Part shown: piece by piece, positions 16,334 through 24,347 of the stretch
Layout: every line of letters starts with the position of its first letter
Numbering within the stretch: the stretch's first letter is position 1
Source of the DNA: DAOMOD01 sp964526035
GTDB taxonomy: Bacteria > Pseudomonadota > Gammaproteobacteria > Xanthomonadales > BPKI01
Reading direction: 5' to 3'
NCBI GenBank assembly: GCA_964526035.1
Contig: CAZGKE010000010.1
Span: 1-42,739 of the forward strand
DNA length: 42,739 nucleotides
The notes under the pieces: model-generated
The model's input: only the letters and a program-made list of their open reading frames with translations
What the model was told of the DNA's origin: nothing
The model's database searches: none
Position numbers and translations under genes: made by a program

Positions 16334-17332
16334 ATGGGCAGACTGATCAATGGCCAATGGCACGATACCTGGTACGACACCGACGCCAACAAGGGTCGCT
16401 TCAAGCGCTCTGAAAGCCAGTTCCGCCACTGGGTGACCGCCGACGGCTCGGCCGGGCCGACCGGCAGCGGTGGATTCAGGGCTGAAGCCGCCCGCTACCA
16501 TCTGTATGTCTCGTTGGCCTGCCCGTGGGCGCACCGCACCCTGATCTTCCGGCGCCTCAAGGGTCTCGAGAAGATGATCGACGTCTCGGTGGTGCACTGG
16601 CTGATGGGTGAGCACGGCTGGACATTCGACGACGGGCCGGGCGTGGTGCTCGACCCCGTTCACGGCGCCAACCGCCTCTACGAAATCTACCTGAAGGCCG
16701 ACGACGGGTACTCCGGCCGGGTCACCGTGCCGGTGCTGTGGGACCGCGAGACCGGCACCATCGTCAGCAACGAATCGGCCGACATCATCCGCATGATGAA
16801 CAGCGCTTTCGACGCCATCGGCGCGCTACCCGGCGACTACTACCCGGAGGCGCTGCGCGAGCAGATAGACGAGGTCAACGCACGGGTCTACGACTGCGTC
16901 AACAACGGCGTCTACAAGGCCGGTTTCGCCACCACCCAGGAAGCCTACGAGGAAGCCGTGGAACCGTTGTTCGACACCCTCGACTGGCTGGAGCAGCGCC
17001 TGTCCGCGACGCGCTACCTGTGCGGCAGCGCGATCACCGAGGCCGACTGGCGCCTGTTCACCACCCTTTTGCGCTTCGATCCGGTGTATGTGGGGCATTT
17101 CAAGTGCAATCTGCGCCGCATCGTCGACTATCCCAATCTTGCGGGTTTCCTGCGCGAGCTCTACCAGCTGCCGGGCGTGGCCGACACCGTCAACTTCGAC
17201 CATATCAAGCGCCACTACTACCAGAGCCACGGGATGATCAATCCGACGGGGATCGTTCCGCAGGGTCCGCTTCAGGATCTGGGCGCGCTGCACGGACGCG
17301 GGCATCTGGCCGCAATACAAATCCAAGGTTGA
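16334..17332 (+). CDS. Glutathionyl-hydroquinone reductase (Xi-class glutathione transferase, YqjG/PcpF type)
   Basis: Reduces glutathionyl-hydroquinones to hydroquinones using glutathione; a cytoplasmic clean-up enzyme for quinone adducts. The 332-residue length fits the class. The N-terminal thioredoxin-like domain holds the catalytic Cys63 in LACPWAHRTLIFR, diagnostic of Xi-class enzymes, followed by VTVPVLWDRETGTIVSNESADI for glutathione binding. The C-terminal helical domain has LCGSAITEADWRLFTTLLRFD and the family ending HIKRHYYQSHGMINPTGIVP. The start ATG 16334 agrees with the conserved GRLINGQWHD head. It appears to be a single gene; a hairpin repeat lies downstream at 17401. Confidence 0.95.
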   Translation: MGRLINGQWHDTWYDTDANKGRFKRSESQFRHWVTADGSAGPTGSGGFRAEAARYHLYVSLACPWAHRTLIFRRLKGLEKMIDVSVVHWLMGEHGWTFDDGPGVVLDPVHGANRLYEIYLKADDGYSGRVTVPVLWDRETGTIVSNESADIIRMMNSAFDAIGALPGDYYPEALREQIDEVNARVYDCVNNGVYKAGFATTQEAYEEAVEPLFDTLDWLEQRLSATRYLCGSAITEADWRLFTTLLRFDPVYVGHFKCNLRRIVDYPNLAGFLRELYQLPGVADTVNFDHIKRHYYQSHGMINPTGIVPQGPLQDLGALHGRGHLAAIQIQG

Positions 17333-17400
17333 AGAGCCAGCTTTCCTTCGCTCCGTGGTCGCGGCGCAGGAGCCGAGGGGTGGTCGATACGAGGCGTTTT

Positions 17401-17422
17401 TCGCGGCTCTCGCCGCTCCTAC
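17401..17422 (-). repeat. GTAGGAGCGGC-type extragenic hairpin that supplies the uup stop codon
   Basis: On the leftward strand the element reads GTAGGA then GCGGC-GAGA-GCCGC and GA. Its TAG at the head is the stop codon of uup (17421-17419). It has the same stem-loop layout as 2314-2337 and belongs to a family common between genes in this bacterial group. Confidence 0.6.
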
Positions 17423-19305
17423 CCGGCACGGTCTTGACCGGGCCGCTCGAGTTCCGTCCAGCGCGCGTAGGCGGCATCGAGCTCCGCCTGCGTCGCCGCG
17501 ATCTGCGCGTTGTGCTCGATGACCTTGTCCTGCGACTGCCGGAAGAAGTCCGGACTGCCGAGACTCGCGGTGAGTTCGGCGAGGCGCGTCTCCAGCGTTT
17601 CGATGCGCGCAGGCAGCTTTTCCAGTTCGCGCTGGTCCCTGTAGCTCAGCTTCGGCGCTTTCGGCGTGACCGGCCGCGACGCTTCAGCTGCCGGGCGCTG
17701 CGCGGGCGCTGAGGTCGCTGCCGGCAGCGGCCGCTGGCGCACCCAGTCGCTGTAGCCGCCGACGTACTCGCCCACCCTGCCCTCGCCTTCCATCACCAGG
17801 GTCGAAGTCACCACGTTGTCGATGAAGTCGCGGTCATGGCTCACCAGCAGCAGGGTGCCTGGATAGTCGCCAAGCAGCTCTTCGAGCAGCTCCAGCGTCT
17901 CCACATCCAGGTCGTTGGTGGGCTCGTCCATCACCAGCAGGTTGGACGGACGCGCGAACAGCTTGGCCAGCAGCAGTCGGTTGCGCTCACCGCCAGACAG
18001 GCGGGTGATCGGAGCACGCGCGCGCTCGGGCGTGAACAGGAAGTCCTGCAGATAGCCGAGCACGTGCTTGCGTTTGCCGCCGACGTCAATGAACTCCTGG
18101 CCTTCAGCGACATTGTCCAGCGCGTTCCAGTCCTCGCGCAGGGTGACGCGGTACTGGTCGAAGTAGGCGATCTGCAGGTTGGCGCCCGGCTTGACCTCGC
18201 CGGCCTGCGGCGCCAGTTCAGCGAGGAGCAGCCTGAGCAGGGTGGTCTTGCCCGAGCCATTGGGTCCGATCAGGCCGATGCGGTCGCCGCGCATGATCAC
18301 GGTGGAGAAGTCTTCGATCAGCGGCTTGTCGGGAAAGGCAAAGGTGATGCCCTTGGCCTCGATCACCTTCTTGCCGGAACCTTCGCCGCCGGCAAACCCC
18401 ATGCGCACGTTGCCGCTGCGCTCGCGGCGCTCGGCGCGCTCGCGGCGCATCGCCTCCAACCGGCGCACCCGGCCTTCGTCGCGGGTCCGCCTGGCCTTGA
18501 TGCCCTGGCGGATCCACACTTCCTCCTGGGCCAGCATCTTGTCGAAGCGCGCGTGTTCCTGCGCCTCGGCATTGAGGCGTTCGTCGCGGCGGCGCTGGTA
18601 GTTGGCCCAGTCGCCCGGCCACGAAGTGACCCGGCCCAGTTCGATCTCGACGATGCGCGTCGCCAGCGCGCGCAGGAAGCGCCGGTCATGGGTGACGAAC
18701 ACCAGGCTGCCGCCGAACGACTTGAGAAAGCCTTCAAGCCAGTCGATCGCTTCGATGTCGAGGTGATTGGTGGGCTCGTCCAGCAGCAGCAGGTCGGGCG
18801 CCGATACCAGAGCGCGCGCCAGCAGCACGCGCCGCTTCATGCCTCCGGAAAGACTGGCGAACACGGCGTCGCCATCCAGCGCCAGCCGGGTCAGCGTTTC
18901 CTCGACGCGCTGCTCGGTGGACCAGCCGTGCGCGGCCTCGATCTTGGCCTGCACGGCCGACAGTGCATCGATATCGACTTCGGCGGCATGGCTCACGTGG
19001 TGGTATTCGGCCAGCCAGGCGCCCAGCTCGCCGAGCCCTGCGGCGACCACATCGAACACGCTGCCCTCGGTTCCGCCGGGCACTTCCTGCTCCAGGCGCG
19101 CGACCTGAAGCCCATCCAGACGGCGGATATCGCCGTCGTCGGGCACGATCTCACCGTCGAGCAGGCGCAGCAGGGTGGATTTTCCGGCGCCGTTGCGGCC
19201 GATCAGGGCGATGCGCTCGCCGGGCTCGATGGCGAGTTCGACCTTTTCCAGCAGCAGTGGACCGCCGACGCCGTAGTCGACGCCGTTCAGGACAATCAGA
19301 GGCAT
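17419..19305 (-). CDS. uup: ABC-F ATPase Uup
   Basis: Soluble tandem ATPase of the ABC-F family that acts at the ribosome and is linked to DNA-repair and transposon-excision phenotypes in E. coli. The 628 residues hold two nucleotide-binding domains: Walker A ALIGRNGAGKSTLL and GLIGPNGSGKTTLL, signatures SLSGGMKRRVLLA and LSGGERNRLLLAK, Walker B LLLLDEPTNHLD and LLVMDEPTNDLD. The linker between them has the Arg-rich P-site tRNA interaction stretch (RRLEAMRRERAERRERSG). The C-terminal 90 residues form a charged coiled coil, which separates Uup from EttA and YheS. Start ATG 19305 is followed by the conserved PLIVLNGVDYG. The gene is divergent from the RIO kinase with about 100 bp between starts. 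Confidence 0.95.
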   Translation of the reverse strand: MPLIVLNGVDYGVGGPLLLEKVELAIEPGERIALIGRNGAGKSTLLRLLDGEIVPDDGDIRRLDGLQVARLEQEVPGGTEGSVFDVVAAGLGELGAWLAEYHHVSHAAEVDIDALSAVQAKIEAAHGWSTEQRVEETLTRLALDGDAVFASLSGGMKRRVLLARALVSAPDLLLLDEPTNHLDIEAIDWLEGFLKSFGGSLVFVTHDRRFLRALATRIVEIELGRVTSWPGDWANYQRRRDERLNAEAQEHARFDKMLAQEEVWIRQGIKARRTRDEGRVRRLEAMRRERAERRERSGNVRMGFAGGEGSGKKVIEAKGITFAFPDKPLIEDFSTVIMRGDRIGLIGPNGSGKTTLLRLLLAELAPQAGEVKPGANLQIAYFDQYRVTLREDWNALDNVAEGQEFIDVGGKRKHVLGYLQDFLFTPERARAPITRLSGGERNRLLLAKLFARPSNLLVMDEPTNDLDVETLELLEELLGDYPGTLLLVSHDRDFIDNVVTSTLVMEGEGRVGEYVGGYSDWVRQRPLPAATSAPAQRPAAEASRPVTPKAPKLSYRDQRELEKLPARIETLETRLAELTASLGSPDFFRQSQDKVIEHNAQIAATQAELDAAYARWTELERPGQDRAG

Positions 19306-19409
19306 GCCGCCATTCTATCCGGTCGCGCGCCCGACGGCTGCGTCGCCGTTGCGTGAAATGCGCCGATGATCATGGCGCCGGGCGCAAGGAATGCGTAGGC
19401 TGCGCGCCC

Positions 19410-20288
19410 ATGAAGATTCCCAAGGGTCTGGAGCCGTTGATCGACGACGGCATCATCGATGCCGTTCTACGTCCGCTGAAGAGCGGCAAGGAGGCCTCCG
19501 TATACGTGGTCACGTCCGGCGACGAGATCCGCTGCGCCAAGGTTTACAAGGATCTGGCGCAGCGCAGCTTCCAGCGCCGCGCGCAATACCAGGAAGGGCG
19601 CAAGGCGCGCGGCAGCCGCGAGACCCGGGCCATGGCCAAGAGCACGCGCTACGGGCGCCGCGAGGCGGAGATCGCCTGGAAGAATGCCGAGGTGGACGCG
19701 CTGTACCGCTTGTCCGACGCCGGCGTCCGCGTGCCGAAGCCGCACGGCTACTACAGCGGGGTGCTGGTGATGGAGCTGGTCGTCGACGCCGACGGCCACG
19801 CGGCGCCGTGGCTCGGCGAAGTGCCGCTCGACGCAGAACAGGCGCGCGCCTTCCATGCCTTCCTGATCAACCAGATCGTGCGCATGCTCTGCTGCGGCAT
19901 GATCCATGGCGACCTTTCGCCGTTCAACGTGCTGGTGTCACCGGAAGGCCCGGTCATCATCGATCTGCCGCAGGCCGTCGACGCCGCCGGCAACAATGCC
20001 GCGCTCGCCATGCTGCGCCGCGACGTCGCCAACATCACCCTGTGCCTGGGACGCGCGGCGCCCGAGCTCCTTGACACCCACTATGCCGAGGAGATGTGGG
20101 CGCTCTACCAGCAGGGCGAGCTGCGTCCGGACAGCGAGCTGACCGGGGTCTTCGCGATCGACGAATCGGTTCCCGATGTCGAGGCGGTGTTCGCCGCCAT
20201 CGCCGAGGCGCGTGAGGAAGCCGAGCGCCGCCAGCACGGCCGCGATCTCGCCGACAAGGCGGACCACGAGGTCACCCTGATCGGCTGA
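19410..20288 (+). CDS. RIO-type serine/threonine protein kinase (bacterial RIO1-like)
   Basis: Predicted atypical protein kinase of 292 residues in the RIO superfamily, similar in layout to the PA4780-type kinases of gammaproteobacteria. Visible elements are the glycine-poor ATP-binding segment with GKEASVYVVTSGDE and the catalytic Lys in RCAKVYKD, the hinge/helix VLVMELVVD, the catalytic loop MIHGDLSPFNVLV (Asp in HGD, Asn for metal), and VIIDLPQAVD, the RIO counterpart of DFG. The C-terminal helices end in a charged EAREEAERRQ stretch. Cellular targets are not known for this bacterial branch. The ATG at 19410 was selected because all similarity begins just after it; longer frames are upstream shadows over uup. 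Confidence 0.92.
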   Translation: MKIPKGLEPLIDDGIIDAVLRPLKSGKEASVYVVTSGDEIRCAKVYKDLAQRSFQRRAQYQEGRKARGSRETRAMAKSTRYGRREAEIAWKNAEVDALYRLSDAGVRVPKPHGYYSGVLVMELVVDADGHAAPWLGEVPLDAEQARAFHAFLINQIVRMLCCGMIHGDLSPFNVLVSPEGPVIIDLPQAVDAAGNNAALAMLRRDVANITLCLGRAAPELLDTHYAEEMWALYQQGELRPDSELTGVFAIDESVPDVEAVFAAIAEAREEAERRQHGRDLADKADHEVTLIG

Positions 20289-20303
20289 GTGCGACCCGCG
20301 GTG

Positions 20304-20325
20304 ACGGCGTGATGCTGAACGCCGT
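20304..20325. terminator. Possible hairpin between convergent RIO kinase and YkgJ-like genes
   Basis: ACGGCGT, 8-base loop, ACGCCGT form a 7-bp perfect stem 16 bp after the kinase stop. There is no T run, so terminator function is only suggested by position between convergent genes. Confidence 0.3.
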
Positions 20326-20392
20326 GTGGCTCAAACGGAGCCTGGTGCGTTCCAATGCACAGCCACGGCTTCTGGCGAATCGCAGCGAAACT

Positions 20393-20737
20393 TCAGCTGG
20401 CCCAGACGAAGGGAATGCCGTCGCGCTTGTGCGCGGCGACCCAGGTAGCGCGTTCATGGCGGCACAGACGGCCACCCATCAGGTAGGTGCGGCACAGGGT
20501 CGGGCGCTGTTCGTAGATGGTGCAGCGCATGCTGTTGCGATCCAGGGCGACGCACCAGCCATCATCGTCCTTGGCCATGGTGGCGGGCCCGTTCTCGTGC
20601 TCGGCGACCAGCCAGTGCGGCGGGTCGTCGCCCGGCATCAGGGTCACGGTCAGGCGGCAGCAGATCGCCTCGCAGCGACTGCACAGGTTGGAGGTGGAGT
20701 CGGCCGGGGTTGCGGTGGCAGAAAAGGGCGGCGTCAT
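20393..20737 (-). CDS. YkgJ-family cysteine-cluster protein (zinc- or iron-chelating domain)
   Basis: A 114-residue protein with the YkgJ/CxxCxxCC-type cluster: Cys19 and Cys22, the pair Cys26-Cys27, then WCVALDRNSMRCTIYEQRP and TLCRTYLMGGRLC later. The pattern C-x2-C-x3-CC, with a downstream C-x-I-Y-x-x-RP-x-x-C, is diagnostic of the family and is thought to bind a metal; the exact role is unknown. The start ATG 20737 is the first in frame after a stretch without homology. The gene is convergent with the kinase and follows the amidohydrolase gene on the same strand by 58 bp, so read-through from it is possible. Confidence 0.87.
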   Translation of the reverse strand: MTPPFSATATPADSTSNLCSRCEAICCRLTVTLMPGDDPPHWLVAEHENGPATMAKDDDGWCVALDRNSMRCTIYEQRPTLCRTYLMGGRLCRHERATWVAAHKRDGIPFVWAS

Positions 20738-20795
20738 GCGGCCGCCATGATCGCAGATTGTGAATCGGGGCACATGAACCGCTGCGCGCGTCGGT

Positions 20796-22088
20796 TCAGC
20801 TCGGCTCGTCCTGCAGATACTCCAGGGCCAGGGCAAGCATCGCCCGGGTTCCGACTGCCAGCGCCTCCTCGTCGAGATGGAACTCCGGCGAATGATTGGC
20901 CGGCGCGCTTTCCGGATCAATGCCACGTGATGTTGCACCGACGAAAAAGAAGAACCCCGGCACGCGATTGGCAAACTCGGAGAAATCTTCGGCCACCGTC
21001 ATCAGGGCCATCTCGCGCAGCTTGGCCTCGCCGACCACGGAGGCCAGCACCGGTACCGAGCGCAGCGTCAGGTCCGGATCGTTGGCGGTCACCGGCGCGG
21101 AGTTCTCCACCAGCAGCTCGGCACTGCCTCCCGCCGCCTCGGCAATGGCGGCAGCAGTGCGGCGGAAGCGCGCGATGACATCGGCGCGCACCGCCATGTC
21201 GAAGGTGCGAAGGGTGCCTTCGACCTCGACCGAGTCGGGAATGATGTTGAAGCGGATGCCGCCATGGATGGCGCCTGCGGTCAACACCACGGGCGAGGTG
21301 GTGATGTCGATCTGACGGGCGATGATGGCGTGGCTGGCGGTGATCGCCTGCGCCGCGATGCTGATCGGATCGACCCCGGCCCAGGGCCGCGATCCGTGCG
21401 TCTGCGTGCCATGCACGCTCAGCACCCAGCGATCGGCGCTGGCCATCATCGGGCCGCTGCGCCAGCCGAGCGTCCCGACCGGCAGGCTCGACCAGACGTG
21501 CAGCCCGAATATGGCCTCCGGCTCGAAGTCGTTGAACAGGCCCTGCGCCAGCATCAGCCGGGCGCCGCCCTGCTCCCCGGGCGGCGGACCCTCTTCGGCC
21601 GGCTGGAAGATGAACATGATCTCGCCCGGCAGAGAGGTTCTGATCGAAGCCAGCGCCTGCGCCACGCCCATCAGGATCGCGGTGTGCGCGTCGTGTCCGC
21701 AGGCGTGCATCACGCCGGTGGTCTGACCGGCATATTCGGCGACCACGCGCGAGGCGAAGGGAAGGTCGACGCGTTCGGTGACCGGCAACGCATCCATGTC
21801 GGCGCGCAGTGCGATGCGCGGGCCGGGGCGCGCGCCGCGCAGGATGCCGACCACGCCGGTGTGGGCCACGCCGGTGCGCACCTCCATGCCGAGCTGCCTG
21901 AGGTGACCCGCCACCAGCGCCGCGGTGCGCACCTCGCGGTTGCCCAGCTCGGGGTGCTGATGGATGTCGCGACGCCAGTCGATCACGCGCGCTTCCACCG
22001 TGGCCGCGAGGCGATCGCTGTCGAAGGCCGCAACTGGAGTCGGCGCCACGAAGGCAATTAGGATCAAGGCTACAGCGCTGCTGCGCAC
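20796..22088 (-). CDS. Exported M20-family amidohydrolase (hippurate hydrolase/aminoacylase-like)
   Basis: Metal-dependent hydrolase of N-acyl amino acids or related amides, 430 residues. The catalytic domain shows WRRDIHQHPELGNREVRTA, the metal site GVMHACGHDAHTAILMG, FIFQPAEEGPPPGEQGGARL with the catalytic Glu pair, and late MTVAEDFSEFANRVPG with the final metal ligand region; the lid domain has TQTHGSRPWAGVDPI. I chose the GTG at 22088: GGAG lies seven bases upstream and the product then starts with a signal peptide (MRSSAVALILIAFVAPTPVA) so the enzyme is likely periplasmic. An ATG at 22169 would add 27 residues and hide that signal. It is 94 bp downstream of the serpin on the same strand, probably co-transcribed. 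Confidence 0.92.
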   Translation of the reverse strand: MRSSAVALILIAFVAPTPVAAFDSDRLAATVEARVIDWRRDIHQHPELGNREVRTAALVAGHLRQLGMEVRTGVAHTGVVGILRGARPGPRIALRADMDALPVTERVDLPFASRVVAEYAGQTTGVMHACGHDAHTAILMGVAQALASIRTSLPGEIMFIFQPAEEGPPPGEQGGARLMLAQGLFNDFEPEAIFGLHVWSSLPVGTLGWRSGPMMASADRWVLSVHGTQTHGSRPWAGVDPISIAAQAITASHAIIARQIDITTSPVVLTAGAIHGGIRFNIIPDSVEVEGTLRTFDMAVRADVIARFRRTAAAIAEAAGGSAELLVENSAPVTANDPDLTLRSVPVLASVVGEAKLREMALMTVAEDFSEFANRVPGFFFFVGATSRGIDPESAPANHSPEFHLDEEALAVGTRAMLALALEYLQDEPS

Positions 22089-22182
22089 GATGCTGCTCCG
22101 TCGGGATTCGACGCCGATGATGCGTGAAGCGACGCGCGTTGGCGAATCGCCGCGAGAAACGTCTATCACCGCTTGGACAGCT

Positions 22183-23406
22183 TCAGGGCTTCAGCATCTG
22201 TCCGATGAACAGCGGTACGCCGGAGGCGCGGTCGCGGATGACGAACACGAAGGGCCGATCAATGCGCACCACCAGTGGCTCCGGCTGCGCCATGGGCGCC
22301 GAGGTCAATGACACCACAGCCGCGGTAGCGGCTGCCGCTTCGGTGCCCTTCTCGTCAATATCCACGACCGCCTCGTGGAAGGCCGCCGACACAAAGAGGT
22401 TGTCGGCGATACCCTCCAGTTCGGCTGCATGAGTGAATACGCGGCGCATACCGGCACGTTGCAGCACCTCCACCAGGGGCAGCGTTGTACGCAGCGAGAA
22501 CTTCGGGAAGCTCAGGGCGACGCGCTTCTGCTGCTGGGCCCGCAGCATGCTGTCGATGCCCTGTGCATCCAGTCCAGAGGTGAAATCGCGGAACTGACCG
22601 AGGGCAGGCATCAGCACCAGCAGCTCCAGAGTGTTCCCGTCATAGGGCAGGCTCAGTGCCTGCCAGCCCTCACCGGCGGCATGGGCGAAGTGCGCAGTGT
22701 GATGCATCATCGGCACTTCGACCGTACTTCCGTCCAAAGCATGGAAGTCGCCCCGTTCGGTGCCATGTTCGTGGAAGGCTGTAGCCCACGCGCCCTTGAA
22801 ATAAAGTGCGTTGGTCAGCACCAGGCGCGCATCCGTGGTGACGCTGCCTGGCGGCAGCAGCGCCGGAATCAGGTCGGCGGTGTCGCTGGCGATCCTGGCG
22901 TTGATTACTTTCCGTGCGGCATCGGGATCTGCGGCAAAATCCAGCGCACGCGGTGCCGCTCCATAGTGCCGTGACAGTGTCGCCTGAAAGTCTGCACCCA
23001 CTTCGAAATCCCTTTGCAACCAAAGCTCGTTGACCAGGCGCAGCGACAGCGCGCTCTGGTAGTCGTCGCCCGCACGATCCTGCGCAGCCAGCGCAGCCAG
23101 CATTTCGCCTGTCCCTTTGTGCCAATGCGCACCCTCGGCGCTGACGGCAAGCACCTGGCGCAGCTCGGACAGAGTTTCGCCACGCGCGCCGGCGCCGAGC
23201 ATGGAAAACACGCTGGCGATGCTGAGCGGAGAGAACACCAGGTTGCGATCTTCCTCTCCAATCTGGCGATACATGCGCCAGGCGAAGCTGGAGAGGTCGG
23301 TGCTGGCGGTCGCGGGCATGGGTTCGGGCTCTGCGGGTGGGGCGGCGCAGGCGACGGTAGCAGAGGCGCCGATCAGCAGTGCGGCAAGCTGGCGGAGTGC
23401 GGACAT
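22183..23406 (-). CDS. Exported serpin (serine protease inhibitor)
   Basis: Suicide inhibitor of serine (or cysteine) proteases, 407 residues. The N-terminal signal MSALRQLAALLIGASATVAC could be lipoprotein type, although the lipobox is imperfect. Serpin core motifs are plain: NLVFSPLSIASVFSMLGAGA, LTNALYFKGAWATAF, FPKFSLRTTLPLVEVLQRAG, and PFVFVIRDRASGVPLFIGQM at the end. The reactive loop starts EKGTEAAAAT at residue 352, matching the inhibitory hinge (P17-P8) with small Ala residues needed for insertion. Counting from it gives P1 Thr368 and P1' Ser369, so a target with preference for small or hydrophobic residues (elastase- or subtilisin-like) is inferred. The start ATG 23406 has GAGGTTCC-like purines upstream. 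It lies between zipA and the amidohydrolase. Confidence 0.93.
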   Translation of the reverse strand: MSALRQLAALLIGASATVACAAPPAEPEPMPATASTDLSSFAWRMYRQIGEEDRNLVFSPLSIASVFSMLGAGARGETLSELRQVLAVSAEGAHWHKGTGEMLAALAAQDRAGDDYQSALSLRLVNELWLQRDFEVGADFQATLSRHYGAAPRALDFAADPDAARKVINARIASDTADLIPALLPPGSVTTDARLVLTNALYFKGAWATAFHEHGTERGDFHALDGSTVEVPMMHHTAHFAHAAGEGWQALSLPYDGNTLELLVLMPALGQFRDFTSGLDAQGIDSMLRAQQQKRVALSFPKFSLRTTLPLVEVLQRAGMRRVFTHAAELEGIADNLFVSAAFHEAVVDIDEKGTEAAAATAAVVSLTSAPMAQPEPLVVRIDRPFVFVIRDRASGVPLFIGQMLKP

Positions 23407-23458
23407 GAGGAACCTCGTTTCGATGGTTGTGGCGCTGCGCGGCCTCCGGCGCGACCTG

Positions 23459-24208
23459 CTACCAGTCCGGCTTGATCACGCGCTTGTTCTGTTTGCGATC
23501 AAAGGCGCGCAGGTCGTCGCGGATGTGAGCGATGCCCTGGCGGCCCAGTGCATTGCGCTGCTCGTCGAGCACCTGGGCATCCAGCAGTTCAGCCAGACGC
23601 TGCGCAGTGGGCAACATGGTGTCCCACATGTCGAGTGCGCTCAGTGGTCCGGGCAGGGTCATGAACAGCGTCAAGCCGGGCGTTTCCACCCGGTCCAGAT
23701 TGGCGAGATCGAACGAGCCCGGTTTGACCATGCTGGCCACGCTGAACACCGGCGGCGAATCGGGTTTGCCGTCGATGAGGCGGTGGTAGATGCCGAGTTC
23801 ACCGAACTCCAGGCCGGCCTTCTCGGCGGCCACCACCAGATCGGGGCCGCGGATGATGCCTCCCTCGCGAACGGTCACGAACAGCGTGACGATGCGCTCG
23901 AAATCCGCAGCCGGCGCCACCTTGACGGTGCGCGGCGGCGGCCTCGCGGCGACCTCGACGTCCTTGATGGATCCGGCTGCGGGAAGCGTGAGTTCCGGCT
24001 GCTCGACTTCGCCGACTTCAAGCGGCTCCGACGGATCGCCTTCCAGTACCGGCTCCACCCGCGACTTGACGCCGCGCCCCGGCGAAGCGCGCCGCCCCTG
24101 CGCTTCGCCAGGCCGGCGCGGGCGGCCGAAAAAAAAGATCGCGGCGAGGATACCGACGCCGATGACAAGAAGGATGAGTCGCAGTTCGCCTTGGGTCATG
24201 CCTGCCAT
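23459..24208 (-). CDS. zipA: Cell division protein ZipA
   Basis: Bitopic inner-membrane protein that binds FtsZ and helps anchor the Z ring. The 249-residue product has an N-terminal transmembrane helix (ELRLILLVIGVGILAAIFFF), a basic then Pro/Glu-rich linker (about 35-105), and the C-terminal FtsZ-binding domain with FVTVREGGIIRGPDLVVAAE, FGELGIYHRLIDG, VFSVASMVKPGSFDL and TPGLTLFMTLPGP, as in ZipA of Pseudomonas and Xanthomonas. Start is either the ATG at 24208 or the one at 24199 (Met4); the upstream bases favour neither strongly. It follows smc on the same strand after 139 bp that include a heptamer repeat tract. No ligA follows, which is unusual for the smc-zipA neighbourhood. Confidence 0.92.
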   Translation of the reverse strand: MAGMTQGELRLILLVIGVGILAAIFFFGRPRRPGEAQGRRASPGRGVKSRVEPVLEGDPSEPLEVGEVEQPELTLPAAGSIKDVEVAARPPPRTVKVAPAADFERIVTLFVTVREGGIIRGPDLVVAAEKAGLEFGELGIYHRLIDGKPDSPPVFSVASMVKPGSFDLANLDRVETPGLTLFMTLPGPLSALDMWDTMLPTAQRLAELLDAQVLDEQRNALGRQGIAHIRDDLRAFDRKQNKRVIKPDW

Positions 24209-24290
24209 GATGCCCGCCGCGCGCTGACGACGCCAGTTCGACGGAGAGTCGGGAATCGAGATTCGCGGGAATCGGACTCGAGCCCTTCCC

Positions 24291-24347
24291 CCTGCTCCCT
24301 GCTCCCTGCTCCCTGCTCGTCTGCTCCCTGCTCCCCGCTCCCCGCCC
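24291..24347. repeat. CCTGCTC heptamer tandem repeat between smc and zipA
   Basis: About eight units of CCTGCTC or close variants (later units drift to CCCGCTC and CCCGCCC) run up to the base before the smc stop codon at 24350-24348. One unit is broken by a GT insertion. Just upstream, 24250-24278 repeats CGGGAATCGAGATTCGCGGGAATCGG-like words in 20-base or shorter pieces (GGGAATCG twice). The tract would be transcribed as GAGCAGG units between smc and zipA. Confidence 0.75.

Noticed and set aside
17836..19356. Rightward frame of about 500 codons opposite uup
   Set aside because: Antisense of Uup; no family motif, and Uup has all ABC motifs on the other strand.
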